Source of the DNA: Rhodospirillaceae bacterium
GTDB taxonomy: Bacteria; Pseudomonadota; Alphaproteobacteria; Rhodospirillales; JABHCV01
NCBI GenBank assembly: GCA_018662005.1
Contig: JABJHA010000004.1
Location: forward strand, 330,018 to 394,017
DNA length: 64,000 nucleotides
Reading direction: 5' to 3'
Shown: one piece after another, positions 33,270 through 40,881 of the stretch
How the letters are laid out: every line of letters begins with the position of its first letter
How positions within the stretch are numbered: the stretch's first letter is position 1
Position numbers and translations under genes: made by a program
Notes under the pieces: model-generated
What the model was told of the DNA's origin: nothing
Databases searched by the model: none
Seen by the model: the letters and a program-made list of their open reading frames with translations, nothing else

Positions 33270-34232
33270 TCAACGGTAGGTTTCCGGATGGGCGCGCATC
33301 CATTCGGCGAATTCAAGGATTCCGGCTTCCAGGGAATGACCGACGGTGAAGCCGGTATCGTGTTGCAGCCGTTCGCCGGCGAGCGGCCCGCGCGGGGCGG
33401 TGTAGGTGGTCCAGGGTTCGGTCCCTGGCCCCAGTTCGATGACGGCGCCGGGTACCGCCGTGCGAACGGCGGCGGCGACCTGGCTGGTCGTGAAGTTGAC
33501 CCCCGGGCCGAGATGGTAGAGATCGAAGTTAAGGGCCGGGGCCCGGCAGGCGGCGATCAGGCCAGCGGCGACATCGGCGACATAGGTGAAACTGGCGGCG
33601 AAGTCGGCGCCGCCGGGGTCGCGCACCGGCGTGCCCGCCAGCGCCTTGGCCAGGAACACGGGAATCGGCCCCCGCGTCGCGTCGGTGATCACCGTCGGCG
33701 GCCCGTACACCCACGAGATACGGACGACCGCCGCCGAGACATCGAACTGGGTGCGATACATGCGGGTCAGCAATTCGGCGCACAACTTTGTGGTGCCGTA
33801 GATGTTGGTGGCGGTTGGCGTCGTGTCTTCGAAAATCGGCCTGGTGACGTCGTTCAGATTCTGGAAAACCCCGCCCGTGCTGGCCACGATGACGCGCCGC
33901 CAGTGTTTTCGGCGGGCCACATCCAGCAGGTTGGCGACGGCAAGCGCGTTGCTCTGAACCGCCGCCACGGGGTCGGGGCGGGCATAGGCCTCGTTGGAGA
34001 CCGCGGCCAGATGGATGCAGGCGTCGATGGCGTGGTCGTCGGCCAGGGTTTCGATGGCGGCGATATCGACGAGGTCGCAGGGGAACCAGCGGACGGCGTC
34101 GCCAAGGGCCCGGGCGGCGGGCTCATCGAACGTCCGGCGGTACTGGGCGACGACGCCGGCGCCGTCCGCCGATGCCTGGCGGGCGACTTCATATCCCACT
34201 TGTCCCATTGCGCCGGTGACCAGAAGCGCCAT
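33270..34232 (-). CDS. NAD-dependent epimerase/dehydratase-family (extended SDR)
   Basis: The 320-residue protein has the extended SDR cofactor loop LLVTGAMGQVGYEVARQA, then CIHLAAVSN and VIVASTGGVFQN with NIYGTTKLCAELL carrying the Tyr and Lys of the active site. Members are sugar-nucleotide epimerases or lactone- and uronate-type dehydrogenases. I set the start at the ATG at 34232 because GGGAGG lies seven bases before it; an ATG five codons upstream overlaps that site. Position between two Gfo/Idh genes points to sugar- or cyclitol-acid oxidation. Confidence 0.82.
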   Translation of the reverse strand: MALLVTGAMGQVGYEVARQASADGAGVVAQYRRTFDEPAARALGDAVRWFPCDLVDIAAIETLADDHAIDACIHLAAVSNEAYARPDPVAAVQSNALAVANLLDVARRKHWRRVIVASTGGVFQNLNDVTRPIFEDTTPTATNIYGTTKLCAELLTRMYRTQFDVSAAVVRISWVYGPPTVITDATRGPIPVFLAKALAGTPVRDPGGADFAASFTYVADVAAGLIAACRAPALNFDLYHLGPGVNFTTSQVAAAVRTAVPGAVIELGPGTEPWTTYTAPRGPLAGERLQHDTGFTVGHSLEAGILEFAEWMRAHPETYR

Positions 34233-34265
34233 TACTTTTCCTCCCATGGGTTCGCCGATTGGATT

Positions 34266-35477
34266 TTAGAGTTCCAGTTGGCAATTGACCCAGGCGCCGC
34301 CGGCCTTGTGCGACTCGACGGCGGCTTCGATAAAGCGCACGCCGCGGGCGCCGTCTTCGACCCTGGGATAGAGCAGCCAGTCCTCGGGCAGGACGATTCC
34401 GTCACGGCGCGCCGCTACGGCCAAGGCGAACTCGGTGTAGAGGTTGGCCCAGGCTTCGATCCAGCCCTCAGAGTTGCCGCGCGACAGCCGGACAAAGCGT
34501 TCGACGCCGGGGCCGATGCCGTCGCCCTGGCCGCGGCTGAGAATTTGATCGGGTTTGCCGAAAATGTTGACCTTGAGGAATTCCGGTTTTTCGTGATCCC
34601 ATTCGATGCCGCCCAGGCTGCCGTATATGCGCAGCCGCAGGCCACCGCGATTGCCCGGCGCGACCCGGGTCGCCAGCAGGGTTCCGGGGATGTCATCGGC
34701 GTAGCGGGTCATCATCATGACCGTATCGTCGAGGGTCTTGGGCAAGCCGCAGACATGCAATTCGGCCCGCAGGTGGGTCAACTCCAGGCCGGAAACGAAC
34801 GACGCCATGTGATGGGCGTGGGTGCCGATGTCGCCGGTGCAACTCGTCAATCCCGTCTTTGCCGGGTCGAGACGCCATTTGACATGCGGCGCCGCCGCCG
34901 TTGCATCGGTGGTCATCCAGTCCTGCATGTATTCGGTATGGATCTGGTTGACCTGTCCGATGACGCCGCCCTGGACCATTTCCCGGGCCTGGCGGACCAT
35001 CGGGAAAGACGTGAAGGCATGGGCGACGCAGAACACCAACCCGGTCTTGCGGGCGAGATGCAGCAGTTCGATGGCTTCGGAGAGATCGTTTGTCAGCGGT
35101 TTGTCGCAGAGCACATCGATGCCGGCCTCGAGGAAGGCGCGGGCGGCGCCGTAATGACCGTCATTGGGAGTGGTGATCACGACCGCGTCGATGCCGTCGG
35201 GACGTTCGGCCTCGATCGTGGCCATCTCCTCATAGGTGGCGAAACAACGCTCATCGGGTAGGAACCAGTCGGCGCCCCGCGCCTTGGCCGTTACCGGGTC
35301 GGACGACAGGGCCCCGGCCACCATCTCCCAGCGGTCACTGAGCCGCGCCCCCATCGCCTGAATGACGGCGATGCGGCCGCCGCCGACGATGCCGAAGCGC
35401 AAGCGCCGGGAAAGACGGGGAAAGGCGCCCTCGAATAAGACCTCGGTCGGAAGCAACCTGTCTCTCGTATCGGTCAT
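34266..35477 (-). CDS. Gfo/Idh/MocA-family oxidoreductase, copy 3
   Basis: A long member of about 403 residues, with RFGIVGGGRIAVIQAMGARL from about residue 28, VLCDKPLTNDLSEAI (a CDKP variant of EKP) and TSCTGDIGTHAHHMASFVSG. The C-terminal half carries the extended sheet seen in longer dehydrogenases of the family. The start at 35477 is preceded by GGGGGAG. It is the first gene of the minus-strand unit and is separated from the GntR gene by about 200 bases of likely promoter sequence. Confidence 0.85.
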   Translation of the reverse strand: MTDTRDRLLPTEVLFEGAFPRLSRRLRFGIVGGGRIAVIQAMGARLSDRWEMVAGALSSDPVTAKARGADWFLPDERCFATYEEMATIEAERPDGIDAVVITTPNDGHYGAARAFLEAGIDVLCDKPLTNDLSEAIELLHLARKTGLVFCVAHAFTSFPMVRQAREMVQGGVIGQVNQIHTEYMQDWMTTDATAAAPHVKWRLDPAKTGLTSCTGDIGTHAHHMASFVSGLELTHLRAELHVCGLPKTLDDTVMMMTRYADDIPGTLLATRVAPGNRGGLRLRIYGSLGGIEWDHEKPEFLKVNIFGKPDQILSRGQGDGIGPGVERFVRLSRGNSEGWIEAWANLYTEFALAVAARRDGIVLPEDWLLYPRVEDGARGVRFIEAAVESHKAGGAWVNCQLEL

Positions 35478-35674
35478 GTCTCCCCCTCGTTGCACCGGCG
35501 GGAATAGGATATGTTATTTTAAATAAGGTTCTACCATGTATGCAATATAAAAATAGTTATATCGGATAAAATGCACGGTTCAACTTTAAGACACCCAGGC
35601 GTCCCCGCTGTCGAGGCGCGGGGCGGCTTGGGGGCTTGTGATGATGAGTGTCTTCAGCCGAGGCGGGATATGCC
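35478..35674 (-). promoter_or_regulatory. Promoter region of the Gfo/Idh-epimerase operon
   Basis: This intergenic stretch is AT-rich from 35510 to 35575. It contains TATGCAATAT at 35539-35548, the same ten bases as at 10690 before the lyase operon, and ATAGTTAT just after it, resembling the AACTAT half-sites near the GntR gene. Both may be regulator sites for the cluster. No unambiguous promoter boxes were found. Confidence 0.35.
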
Positions 35675-36376
35675 CTAGGTCAGGATTTGTTCGATGAAAG
35701 TCGTCGAAATAACGCTCTGTGCCTCGCGTTCGATGTGGGTGGCCAGGGCCTGGCCGGCCATCTCGCCGTCGCGGTTCAGGGCGGCGCTGAGGATTCTTTC
35801 ATGGTCTTCATGCTCGACCTCGCGTTGTTCGGCGGTTCGCTGATCGGTCGAAAGACACCAGTAGCGCTGGGTCTGGTCGTACAGGGCCGAGATGAATCGA
35901 AGCTGCCAGGGGAAACCGCATTTGCCGATCAGGGCCATGTGGAAGCGCCGGTTTTCGTCCTGATAGGCGCCGTCGCCGATATCGTCCTGTTCGCCTGACG
36001 CGGTGGAAAAGCTGGAAAGACGGTACATCGCCCCGACAACCTTGGCCTCCCACTCCAGGTCGCCGTTGTTGACCGAGTGGCACAGGGCATCGACCTCAAG
36101 GATGATGCGCAGGCGGGTGATTTCGCGGAATTCCTCGAGCGATGCCGGGGCGGCCCAGTACCCCCGCTGGCCTCTTTTCACCACCAGCCCCTCGGCGGCC
36201 AGGCGTGAAACGGCCTCGCGCACGGGTCCAACACTGGTCTGGTAGCGGTCCTTCAGGTCCGAAATTTGAAGCTTGCTCGACGGCGCTATGGTGCTGTTGA
36301 GAATATCGGTTCTCAGTTGTTCGTATGCCCAATCCTGTTGAGAAATAGGCAGTGGTTCGTTCAAATTTTCAGACAT
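35675..36376 (-). CDS. GntR-family transcriptional regulator (FadR/FCD-like)
   Basis: A 233-residue regulator with the GntR winged helix at about residues 15-80 (YEQLRTDILNSTIAPSSKLQ, VGPVREAVSRLAAEGLVVKR) and an all-helical C-terminal FCD-type domain. The Asp and His residues in the second domain, including RFHMALIGKCG and DHERILSAAL, are suited to metal and carboxylate binding. Such repressors sense organic acids. It is divergent from the enoyl-CoA hydratase gene and upstream of the Gfo/Idh operon. Confidence 0.87.
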   Translation of the reverse strand: MSENLNEPLPISQQDWAYEQLRTDILNSTIAPSSKLQISDLKDRYQTSVGPVREAVSRLAAEGLVVKRGQRGYWAAPASLEEFREITRLRIILEVDALCHSVNNGDLEWEAKVVGAMYRLSSFSTASGEQDDIGDGAYQDENRRFHMALIGKCGFPWQLRFISALYDQTQRYWCLSTDQRTAEQREVEHEDHERILSAALNRDGEMAGQALATHIEREAQSVISTTFIEQILT

Positions 36377-36557
36377 CGGTCTTTTTCGCTGAAATCATAA
36401 TAGTTGAAAAATAGCAGCTCAAATAGGTTTTGTCTAACTAAGAAACAACTATACTCAGTATCCCGGGGCATGGGGTGACTTTTGGTCGATGAGCGGACAG
36501 ATCATGTTTGGACGCTCACGGGATTGCACGGAAAACAATGGAATAAGGGCAGCAATC
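36377..36557. promoter_or_regulatory. GntR / enoyl-CoA hydratase divergent region with inverted half-sites
   Basis: ATAGTTG at 36400-36406 and CAACTAT at 36446-36452 are exact inverted copies 39 bases apart in the region between the regulator and the divergent hydratase gene. They are candidate GntR half-sites. The surroundings are AT-rich. Confidence 0.4.
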
Positions 36558-37337
36558 ATGGAAAGCAAAAATGAGCATATTATTGTCGAGCGGCGCGGCA
36601 CCGGCTTGATCCTGACCCTTAACAGACCGCAGGTCCGAAATGCCCTGCATCCCCCGGCTCATGACGAACTTTCCCGCGCCTTCGACCGACTTGAAGCAGA
36701 CGATTCCGTTCACTATGCGGTTGTTACAGGCGCCGGCGACAAGGCGTTTTGCACGGGCTCGGACCTGAAATTCCGCGCCGAGACCGGAGAGACCTATATA
36801 CCGCCCATGGGGTTCGCCGGCCTGACCGAGCGCTTCGGACTCGACAAGCCGGTCATCGCCGCGATCAATGGCGATGCCGTCGGCGGCGGCATGGAGATCG
36901 TTCTGGCGTGCGATCTGGCGATCGCCGTAAAGGGCGCGCGCTTCGGCTTTCCGGAACCGAAGGTCGGACTGGCGGCGAGTGGCGGGCTGCATCGTCTGAT
37001 CCGCCAAATTCCGACGAAATTCGCCATGCAGATCGCCCTCAAGAGCGAGTTGTTTTCCGCCGGCGAGGCGCTTGCCCTGGGGCTGGTCAATGCGGTCGTC
37101 GAGCCGCAGGAACTCAATGACGAAATCGATAAACTGATCCAAACGCTGGAGGCCAATGCGCCCTTGTCCCTGCGGGCAACGAAACAGATGATGCTGGCGG
37201 GGCTCGACGAGCCTTCCCTGGAAGCGGCGTTCGCCGGCAGTTATCCCGCCTATGAGACGATGCTTGCTTCCGAAGATGCGGTGGAAGGGCCGCTGGCGTT
37301 TTCGCAAAAACGGAAGCCAAAATGGCGCGCCCGATAG
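36558..37337 (+). CDS. Enoyl-CoA hydratase/isomerase
   Basis: The 259-residue crotonase-fold protein has ILTLNRPQVRNALHPPAHDEL, the oxyanion-hole stretch VTGAGDKAFCTGSDLKF, AAINGDAVGGGMEIVLACDLA, and ARFGFPEPKVGLAASGG with the Glu that often acts in hydration. I prefer the ATG at 36558; a longer frame from 36489 has a poor N-terminus. It hydrates an enoyl-CoA such as the product of the acyl-CoA dehydrogenase at 16387. An IS481-type element has landed 10 bases after its stop and separates it from the MaoC-like gene that once followed closely. Confidence 0.9.
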   Translation: MESKNEHIIVERRGTGLILTLNRPQVRNALHPPAHDELSRAFDRLEADDSVHYAVVTGAGDKAFCTGSDLKFRAETGETYIPPMGFAGLTERFGLDKPVIAAINGDAVGGGMEIVLACDLAIAVKGARFGFPEPKVGLAASGGLHRLIRQIPTKFAMQIALKSELFSAGEALALGLVNAVVEPQELNDEIDKLIQTLEANAPLSLRATKQMMLAGLDEPSLEAAFAGSYPAYETMLASEDAVEGPLAFSQKRKPKWRAR

Positions 37338-37347
37338 AGGGATTAAT

Positions 37348-38372
37348 TGTGGGGTTAACAGACATCCTTTCAATTGATAGTCTGACAGAATGGATGAAAA
37401 GCAACGCGCTCGGCTTGGCTGGATACGGCTTTACGAAGAGGTAAAAGACGCCGGTTTTGTCTGTCGCCGATGCGGTATTTCCCGACCCACGCTAAGAAAA
37501 TGGTTTCGTCGTTATCAAGAACACGGCGAGCCTGGATTACTTGATCAATCAAGACGACCACACTCATCCCCTGCCCGGAAGACCACTAAGGAGATTGAGA
37601 GCTATATCCTTGATCTAAGGAAGAAACGGAATCTTGGGGCAAAGCGCATCAGTAGTGAACTTTTGCGGCTTCGTGACATCACGTTGTCAGCCCCGGTCAT
37701 CCAAAAAGTGCTTGTCCGGCAAGGTCTAGGTGAATTGCCCGCTCGCTTGAAAAGGCGAAAGCACCCCATACGTTATAATCGCCCAATTCCTGGTGATCGT
37801 GTACAAATGGATGTCTGCAAAATTGGGCCTGGAATGTATCATTATGCCGCTATAGATGATTGTTCCCGTTACAAGGTTTTGGGGCTGTACCCGCGCCGTA
37901 CAGCGGTCAATACCATCCATTTTCTGGAAAGAGTCGTCGAGGAAATGCCCTTTCCGATTCAACGTCTCCAAACAGATCGTGGGCGAGAATTTTTTGCCTT
38001 CAAAGTCCAGACATGGCTTCAGGAATATTGCATTAAATTTCGGCCAATCAAACCGCGCTCACCACATCTCAATGGCAAAGTCGAACGTGGGCACAAAACC
38101 GATTTGCAGGAATTCTATGCCACCGCCGACCTTTCAGCCCCTGATTTACAAGACCGTTTGGATGAGTGGCAGCATTTTTACAATTGGCATCGCCCCCATT
38201 CATCCCTGGGAGGAAAGCCGCCGATAGATCGCTATCACGAACTCAGCGCTAAAACGCCTTATCAGGATGAGGTCGAGGGCAACTACAATCCGGACAATGA
38301 ACCCATTCGTGAGCAGAACTACAAGCTAGATTTGGCGCTACGAAAATTGAAATGATGTCTATTGTCCTCACA
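37348..38372 (+). mobile_element. IS481-type element with 7-bp target duplication
   Basis: The ends are imperfect inverted repeats of about 28 bases: 37348-37375 begins TGTGGGG and 38345-38372 ends CCTCACA, with ACAGACATC and GATGTCTAT as matching inner blocks. GATTAAT is present directly on both sides, at 37341-37347 and 38373-38379, an exact target duplication. Total length is about 1.0 kb with one transposase gene, normal for the family. The intact ends and duplication indicate a recent insertion. Confidence 0.92.
37390..38355 (+). CDS. IS481-family transposase
   Basis: The 321-residue protein begins with a helix-turn-helix (GFVCRRCGISRPTLRKWFRR, YQEHGEPGLLDQSRRP) and continues with an integrase core DDE domain. 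The acidic residues appear in VQMDVCKIGPGMYHYAAIDD (first Asp), LQTDRGREFFAF (second Asp) and HLNGKVERGHKT (Glu). NWHRPHSSLGG near the end is typical of IS481 and IS3 relatives. The frame is intact. Confidence 0.92.
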   Translation: MDEKQRARLGWIRLYEEVKDAGFVCRRCGISRPTLRKWFRRYQEHGEPGLLDQSRRPHSSPARKTTKEIESYILDLRKKRNLGAKRISSELLRLRDITLSAPVIQKVLVRQGLGELPARLKRRKHPIRYNRPIPGDRVQMDVCKIGPGMYHYAAIDDCSRYKVLGLYPRRTAVNTIHFLERVVEEMPFPIQRLQTDRGREFFAFKVQTWLQEYCIKFRPIKPRSPHLNGKVERGHKTDLQEFYATADLSAPDLQDRLDEWQHFYNWHRPHSSLGGKPPIDRYHELSAKTPYQDEVEGNYNPDNEPIREQNYKLDLALRKLK

Positions 38373-38432
38373 GATTAATGTCGCGTGCCAGGGTTCGTTA
38401 TTGCCCTTTTCCAAATAAGAAGTGAGAAAAAG

Positions 38433-38891
38433 ATGATTGTGCAGCACTATTTCGACGATGTCTCCGTCGGCGATGCCGGTATCAGTCCGACCGTGACCAT
38501 GACGTCGGACATGATCATGGCTTATGCCGACCTCATCGGCGACCACACGCCCGTGCACACCGATGAGGACTATGCCCGCAACTCGTCCTTTGGGGAACGC
38601 GTGGCGCATGGGCTTTTGGGGTTATCCCTCACCGATGGACTCAAGACCAGGGCCGATCTTCAATTTGTGCCGGGCATGTCGCTTGGCTGGACATGGGATT
38701 TCCGACTGCCCATCAAGATCGGCGACAGCTTGCACGTCCGGTTTCATGTCGCCAGCAAGCGGACAACCGGCAAGCCGGGTTGGGGTATATTGGTTCTCGC
38801 CTCCGAGTTGATCAATCAAGACGGAAACGTCGTCCATGAAGGTGAGCACAAGCTGATGATCCCCCTCAATGCCGAAGCTCTCGAAAAGTGA
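38433..38891 (+). CDS. MaoC-like hotdog dehydratase, copy 2
   Basis: The 152-residue protein shows the hydratase pattern MIMAYADLIGDHTPVHTDED followed by SSFGERVAHGLLGLSLTDGL. This is the Asp-His pair of (R)-specific enoyl-CoA hydratases. It is probably the original neighbour of the enoyl-CoA hydratase gene, now separated by the IS481 insertion. AGTGAGAAAAAG precedes the start. A second mobile element begins 26 bases after its stop, so it is hemmed in by insertions on both sides. Confidence 0.83.
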   Translation: MIVQHYFDDVSVGDAGISPTVTMTSDMIMAYADLIGDHTPVHTDEDYARNSSFGERVAHGLLGLSLTDGLKTRADLQFVPGMSLGWTWDFRLPIKIGDSLHVRFHVASKRTTGKPGWGILVLASELINQDGNVVHEGEHKLMIPLNAEALEK

Positions 38892-38931
38892 ACGCGCTAT
38901 AACCGGCATTGTCATGTATGGACGCCTCCTG

Positions 38932-39163
38932 ATTTGCAAGTGTTTTGATAGTTGATGGCGGGTTGGGTTTGCAGTCATGTATCCGGCCTTTCGGTGCGAC
39001 ACTCTTGGCCGCTGGCCCTGATGGAATCCGATGGATCGATGCCCAGTCACATTATCGAGCTTTATGCTCGGACAAAGCCTCGGGTTTGACCGATCCCGGT
39101 TACCCTGTTTCGCCATCACGTCATCTTCACCCTCGCAATATCAATTTCGTCTTTGTTTCCTGA
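38932..39163 (-). ncRNA. Candidate seek/bridge RNA region of IS1111-group element
   Basis: The region 3' of the transposase (leftward in the window) is about 230 bases with no credible gene. It holds short complementary blocks such as GACCGATCCCGG near 39088. In IS1111-group elements this position encodes the guide RNA. I give this on position alone, without a folded structure. Confidence 0.35.
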
Positions 39164-40183
39164 TTAAGCCCGGGCCTGATCGAAGTCTTGTTGATCTCTC
39201 AACATGGCCCAGATTACACGCGCTGTTTTGTTAGCCATTGCGACAAGGACAACATTGGTTGGCCGCCTCGCCAGCAATCCCTTGATCCACGGCAAGTGCA
39301 TCTCGGGTTTCGCCCGGCGCCAGCGCAGGACCGCCCGAGAGCCGTGAACAAGCAAACGTCTCAAATAGCCATCACCACGCTTGGAGATGCGCCCCAACCT
39401 GTCTTTCCCTCCTGATGAGTGTTGGCGCGAGACAAGGCCCAGCCAGGCCGCTAACTGCCTACCGGACTTGAACTGTGAGCCATCGCCTATGGTGGCGACC
39501 AGTGCTGTTGCTGTAATCACTCCCACCCCGGGAATTGTTGCCAACTGTCGGCTGGTTTCGTGTGAGCGATGCCATGCCTTCAAACGCCTCTCAAGATCAG
39601 CAACCTCGGTCTTGATGGTGTGAAGCTGGGCAACGAGGGCCCCGAGCGCTTCGCGGGCAAGTGAAGGCAGCCGCGCATCATTTGTGTCTTCAATGATGGC
39701 GATCAACTCATTTACACGCACGGCTCCCTGGCTCACAACAATACCGAACTCACTACAATGACCTCTGAGCGCATTGATCAACATCGTTCGTTGGCGCACC
39801 AGGAGCTCTCTTGCCCGGTGAAGCATCAATGCCGACTGCTGGTCGGCGCTCTTTACCGACGCAAAATGCATAGTTGGCCGTACTAATGCTTCACAGATCG
39901 CCTCGGCATCCGCCGCATCATTCTTGTTTGTCTTTACAAACGGCTTCACGTATTGCGGTGGGATCAGTCGCACTTCATGACCAAGCGCCTCGATCTCACG
40001 TGCCCAGTAGTGCGCACTGGCGCAAGCCTCCATGCCAATCAGGCATGGTGGCATTCCAGCAAAGAACTTCAAAACCTGTCCACGCCGCATCTTCCGGCGC
40101 AACACCGGCTGGCCCTTACGATCCGCTCCATGCACTTGAAACACCGTCTTTGCCAAATCCAGCCCTATCGTCGTAATATCCAT
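39164..40183 (-). CDS. IS110-family transposase, second element
   Basis: The 339-residue protein has the same two domains as the element at 1006 but is not closely related. The DEDD domain reads TIGLDLAKTVFQVHG, LIGMEACASAHYWA and TNKNDAADAEAICEA. The Transposase_20 domain reads ATIPGVGVITATALVA, AAWLGLVSRQHSSGGKDRLG, RISKRGDGYLRRL. I chose the ATG at 40183 (MDITTIGLD) because the upstream in-frame part is non-family sequence within the inverted repeat. The gene is intact. Confidence 0.92.
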   Translation of the reverse strand: MDITTIGLDLAKTVFQVHGADRKGQPVLRRKMRRGQVLKFFAGMPPCLIGMEACASAHYWAREIEALGHEVRLIPPQYVKPFVKTNKNDAADAEAICEALVRPTMHFASVKSADQQSALMLHRARELLVRQRTMLINALRGHCSEFGIVVSQGAVRVNELIAIIEDTNDARLPSLAREALGALVAQLHTIKTEVADLERRLKAWHRSHETSRQLATIPGVGVITATALVATIGDGSQFKSGRQLAAWLGLVSRQHSSGGKDRLGRISKRGDGYLRRLLVHGSRAVLRWRRAKPEMHLPWIKGLLARRPTNVVLVAMANKTARVIWAMLRDQQDFDQARA

Positions 40184-40339
40184 CTTGGTCGCCTCCTGTA
40201 AATGAAGTTCAGCAACTTCCATTATGGCGCAAGTCACGCCGGGACAGGAGGCGTCCATGCCATCACATTAACTGACTGCGGTTTGAGTACTGCCCCCAAG
40301 TAACATCTTGAAATGCAGAACATTCCTTCAAGCGTCACC

Positions 40340-40519
40340 GTTTCCCACCACCAGTCATTCGCCTCGAGGAAGCCGGCTGCGAACCCGGCGAGATCGCCGC
40401 CATCACCGGCCATTCACGACAGACGATTATCCAGATCCTCGATCAGCACTACGGCGCCAGAACCGAAAAAATGGCCCGCAACGCCTGGGCCAAACGCCTC
40501 GACAACGAGCCGGAATAAG
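40340..40519 (+). pseudogene. Tyrosine integrase 3'-end remnant, copy 2
   Basis: This frame reads VIRLEEAGCEPGEIAAITGH, then SRQTIIQILDQHYGARTEKM and ends ARNAWAKRLDNEPE with a TAA. It is the natural C-terminus of a phage-type integrase; only the last fifth of the gene is left. It matches copy 1 at 3982-4114 closely but, unlike that copy, retains the proper end and the following terminator. It probably belonged to an older island using the tRNA-Lys site just to the right. Confidence 0.75.
40360..40492 (+). repeat. 133-bp direct repeat, copy 2 (integrase fragment)
   Basis: Partner of 3982-4114 in the same orientation, with about seven single-base differences. Homologous recombination between the two would remove the whole 36-kb catabolic cluster. 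Confidence 0.8.
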
Positions 40520-40529
40520 AACGAAACGA

Positions 40530-40569
40530 GGCCAATCATCAAACGCCGTTTGACGATTGGCCTTTTTTT
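40530..40569 (+). terminator. Rho-independent terminator after integrase remnant
   Basis: GGCCAATC-A-TCAAAC pairs with GTTTGA-C-GATTGGCC, directly followed by a T-run at 40563-40569. It is the expected terminator of the decayed integrase gene. Confidence 0.85.
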
Positions 40570-40607
40570 CGTTTGACGATTGCAAATGTTCTCATTTTGT
40601 TTCAAAG

Positions 40608-40644
40608 AAAAAACCCTCCCAAGCCATTGACCTGAAAGGGTTTT
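40608..40644 (-). terminator. Terminator of the tRNA-Lys (minus strand)
   Basis: On the minus strand AAAACCCTTTC and GGGAGGGTTTTTTC can form a short stem ending in Ts, a few bases after the 3' end of the tRNA fragment. This marks the left side of the fragment as the original chromosomal flank. Confidence 0.5.
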
Positions 40645-40647
40645 AAT

Positions 40648-40697
40648 TGGTAGGCGCTGAGGGATTCGAACCCACGACCCGCTGATTAAGAGTCAGC
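40648..40697 (-). tRNA. tRNA-Lys(CTT) 3'-half fragment (attachment-site scar)
   Basis: On the minus strand the sequence runs from an anticodon arm GCTGA-CTCTTAA-TCAGC (loop with anticodon CTT) through a T arm GGGTTCGAATCCC-like segment to GCGCCTA and CCA at 40648-40650. The 5' half that should lie at about 40698-40730 is not tRNA sequence, so this is not a working tRNA. A duplicated tRNA 3' end beside an integrase gene is the usual mark of an att site. An island integrated here would extend to the right, with the intact tRNA at its far end. Confidence 0.85.
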
Positions 40698-40881
40698 CTT
40701 TATCGAATATCACCCCATACCATTTCATTGTTTATATTGACTATAAGCTTCTGTTTTTGCTTTATTTTTCAGAATGTGATATATCATTGCATAACAGATG
40801 GTATCGGTCCATATCAGCAATTTTTGTCACCTAATTGTCACCTAATAGAGCAGCTGATCAGTTATCAGCGGGTCCAGGAAA

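Larger units (their letters stand above)
38918..40258 (-). mobile_element. IS110-family (IS1111-group) element with 14-bp inverted repeats
   Basis: ATGGACGCCTCCTG at 38918-38931 and CAGGAGGCGTCCAT at 40245-40258 are exact inverted repeats. The transposase lies on the minus strand between them, with a short upstream and a 230-base downstream non-coding part, the IS1111-group layout. No direct target duplication is visible, as expected. The limits may extend a few bases beyond the repeats, because they are subterminal in this group. Confidence 0.88.

Noticed and set aside
33288..35261. 657-codon plus-strand open frame
   Set aside because: It overlaps antisense with the epimerase-like and Gfo/Idh genes, which have clear motifs; Gly- and Asp-rich noise.
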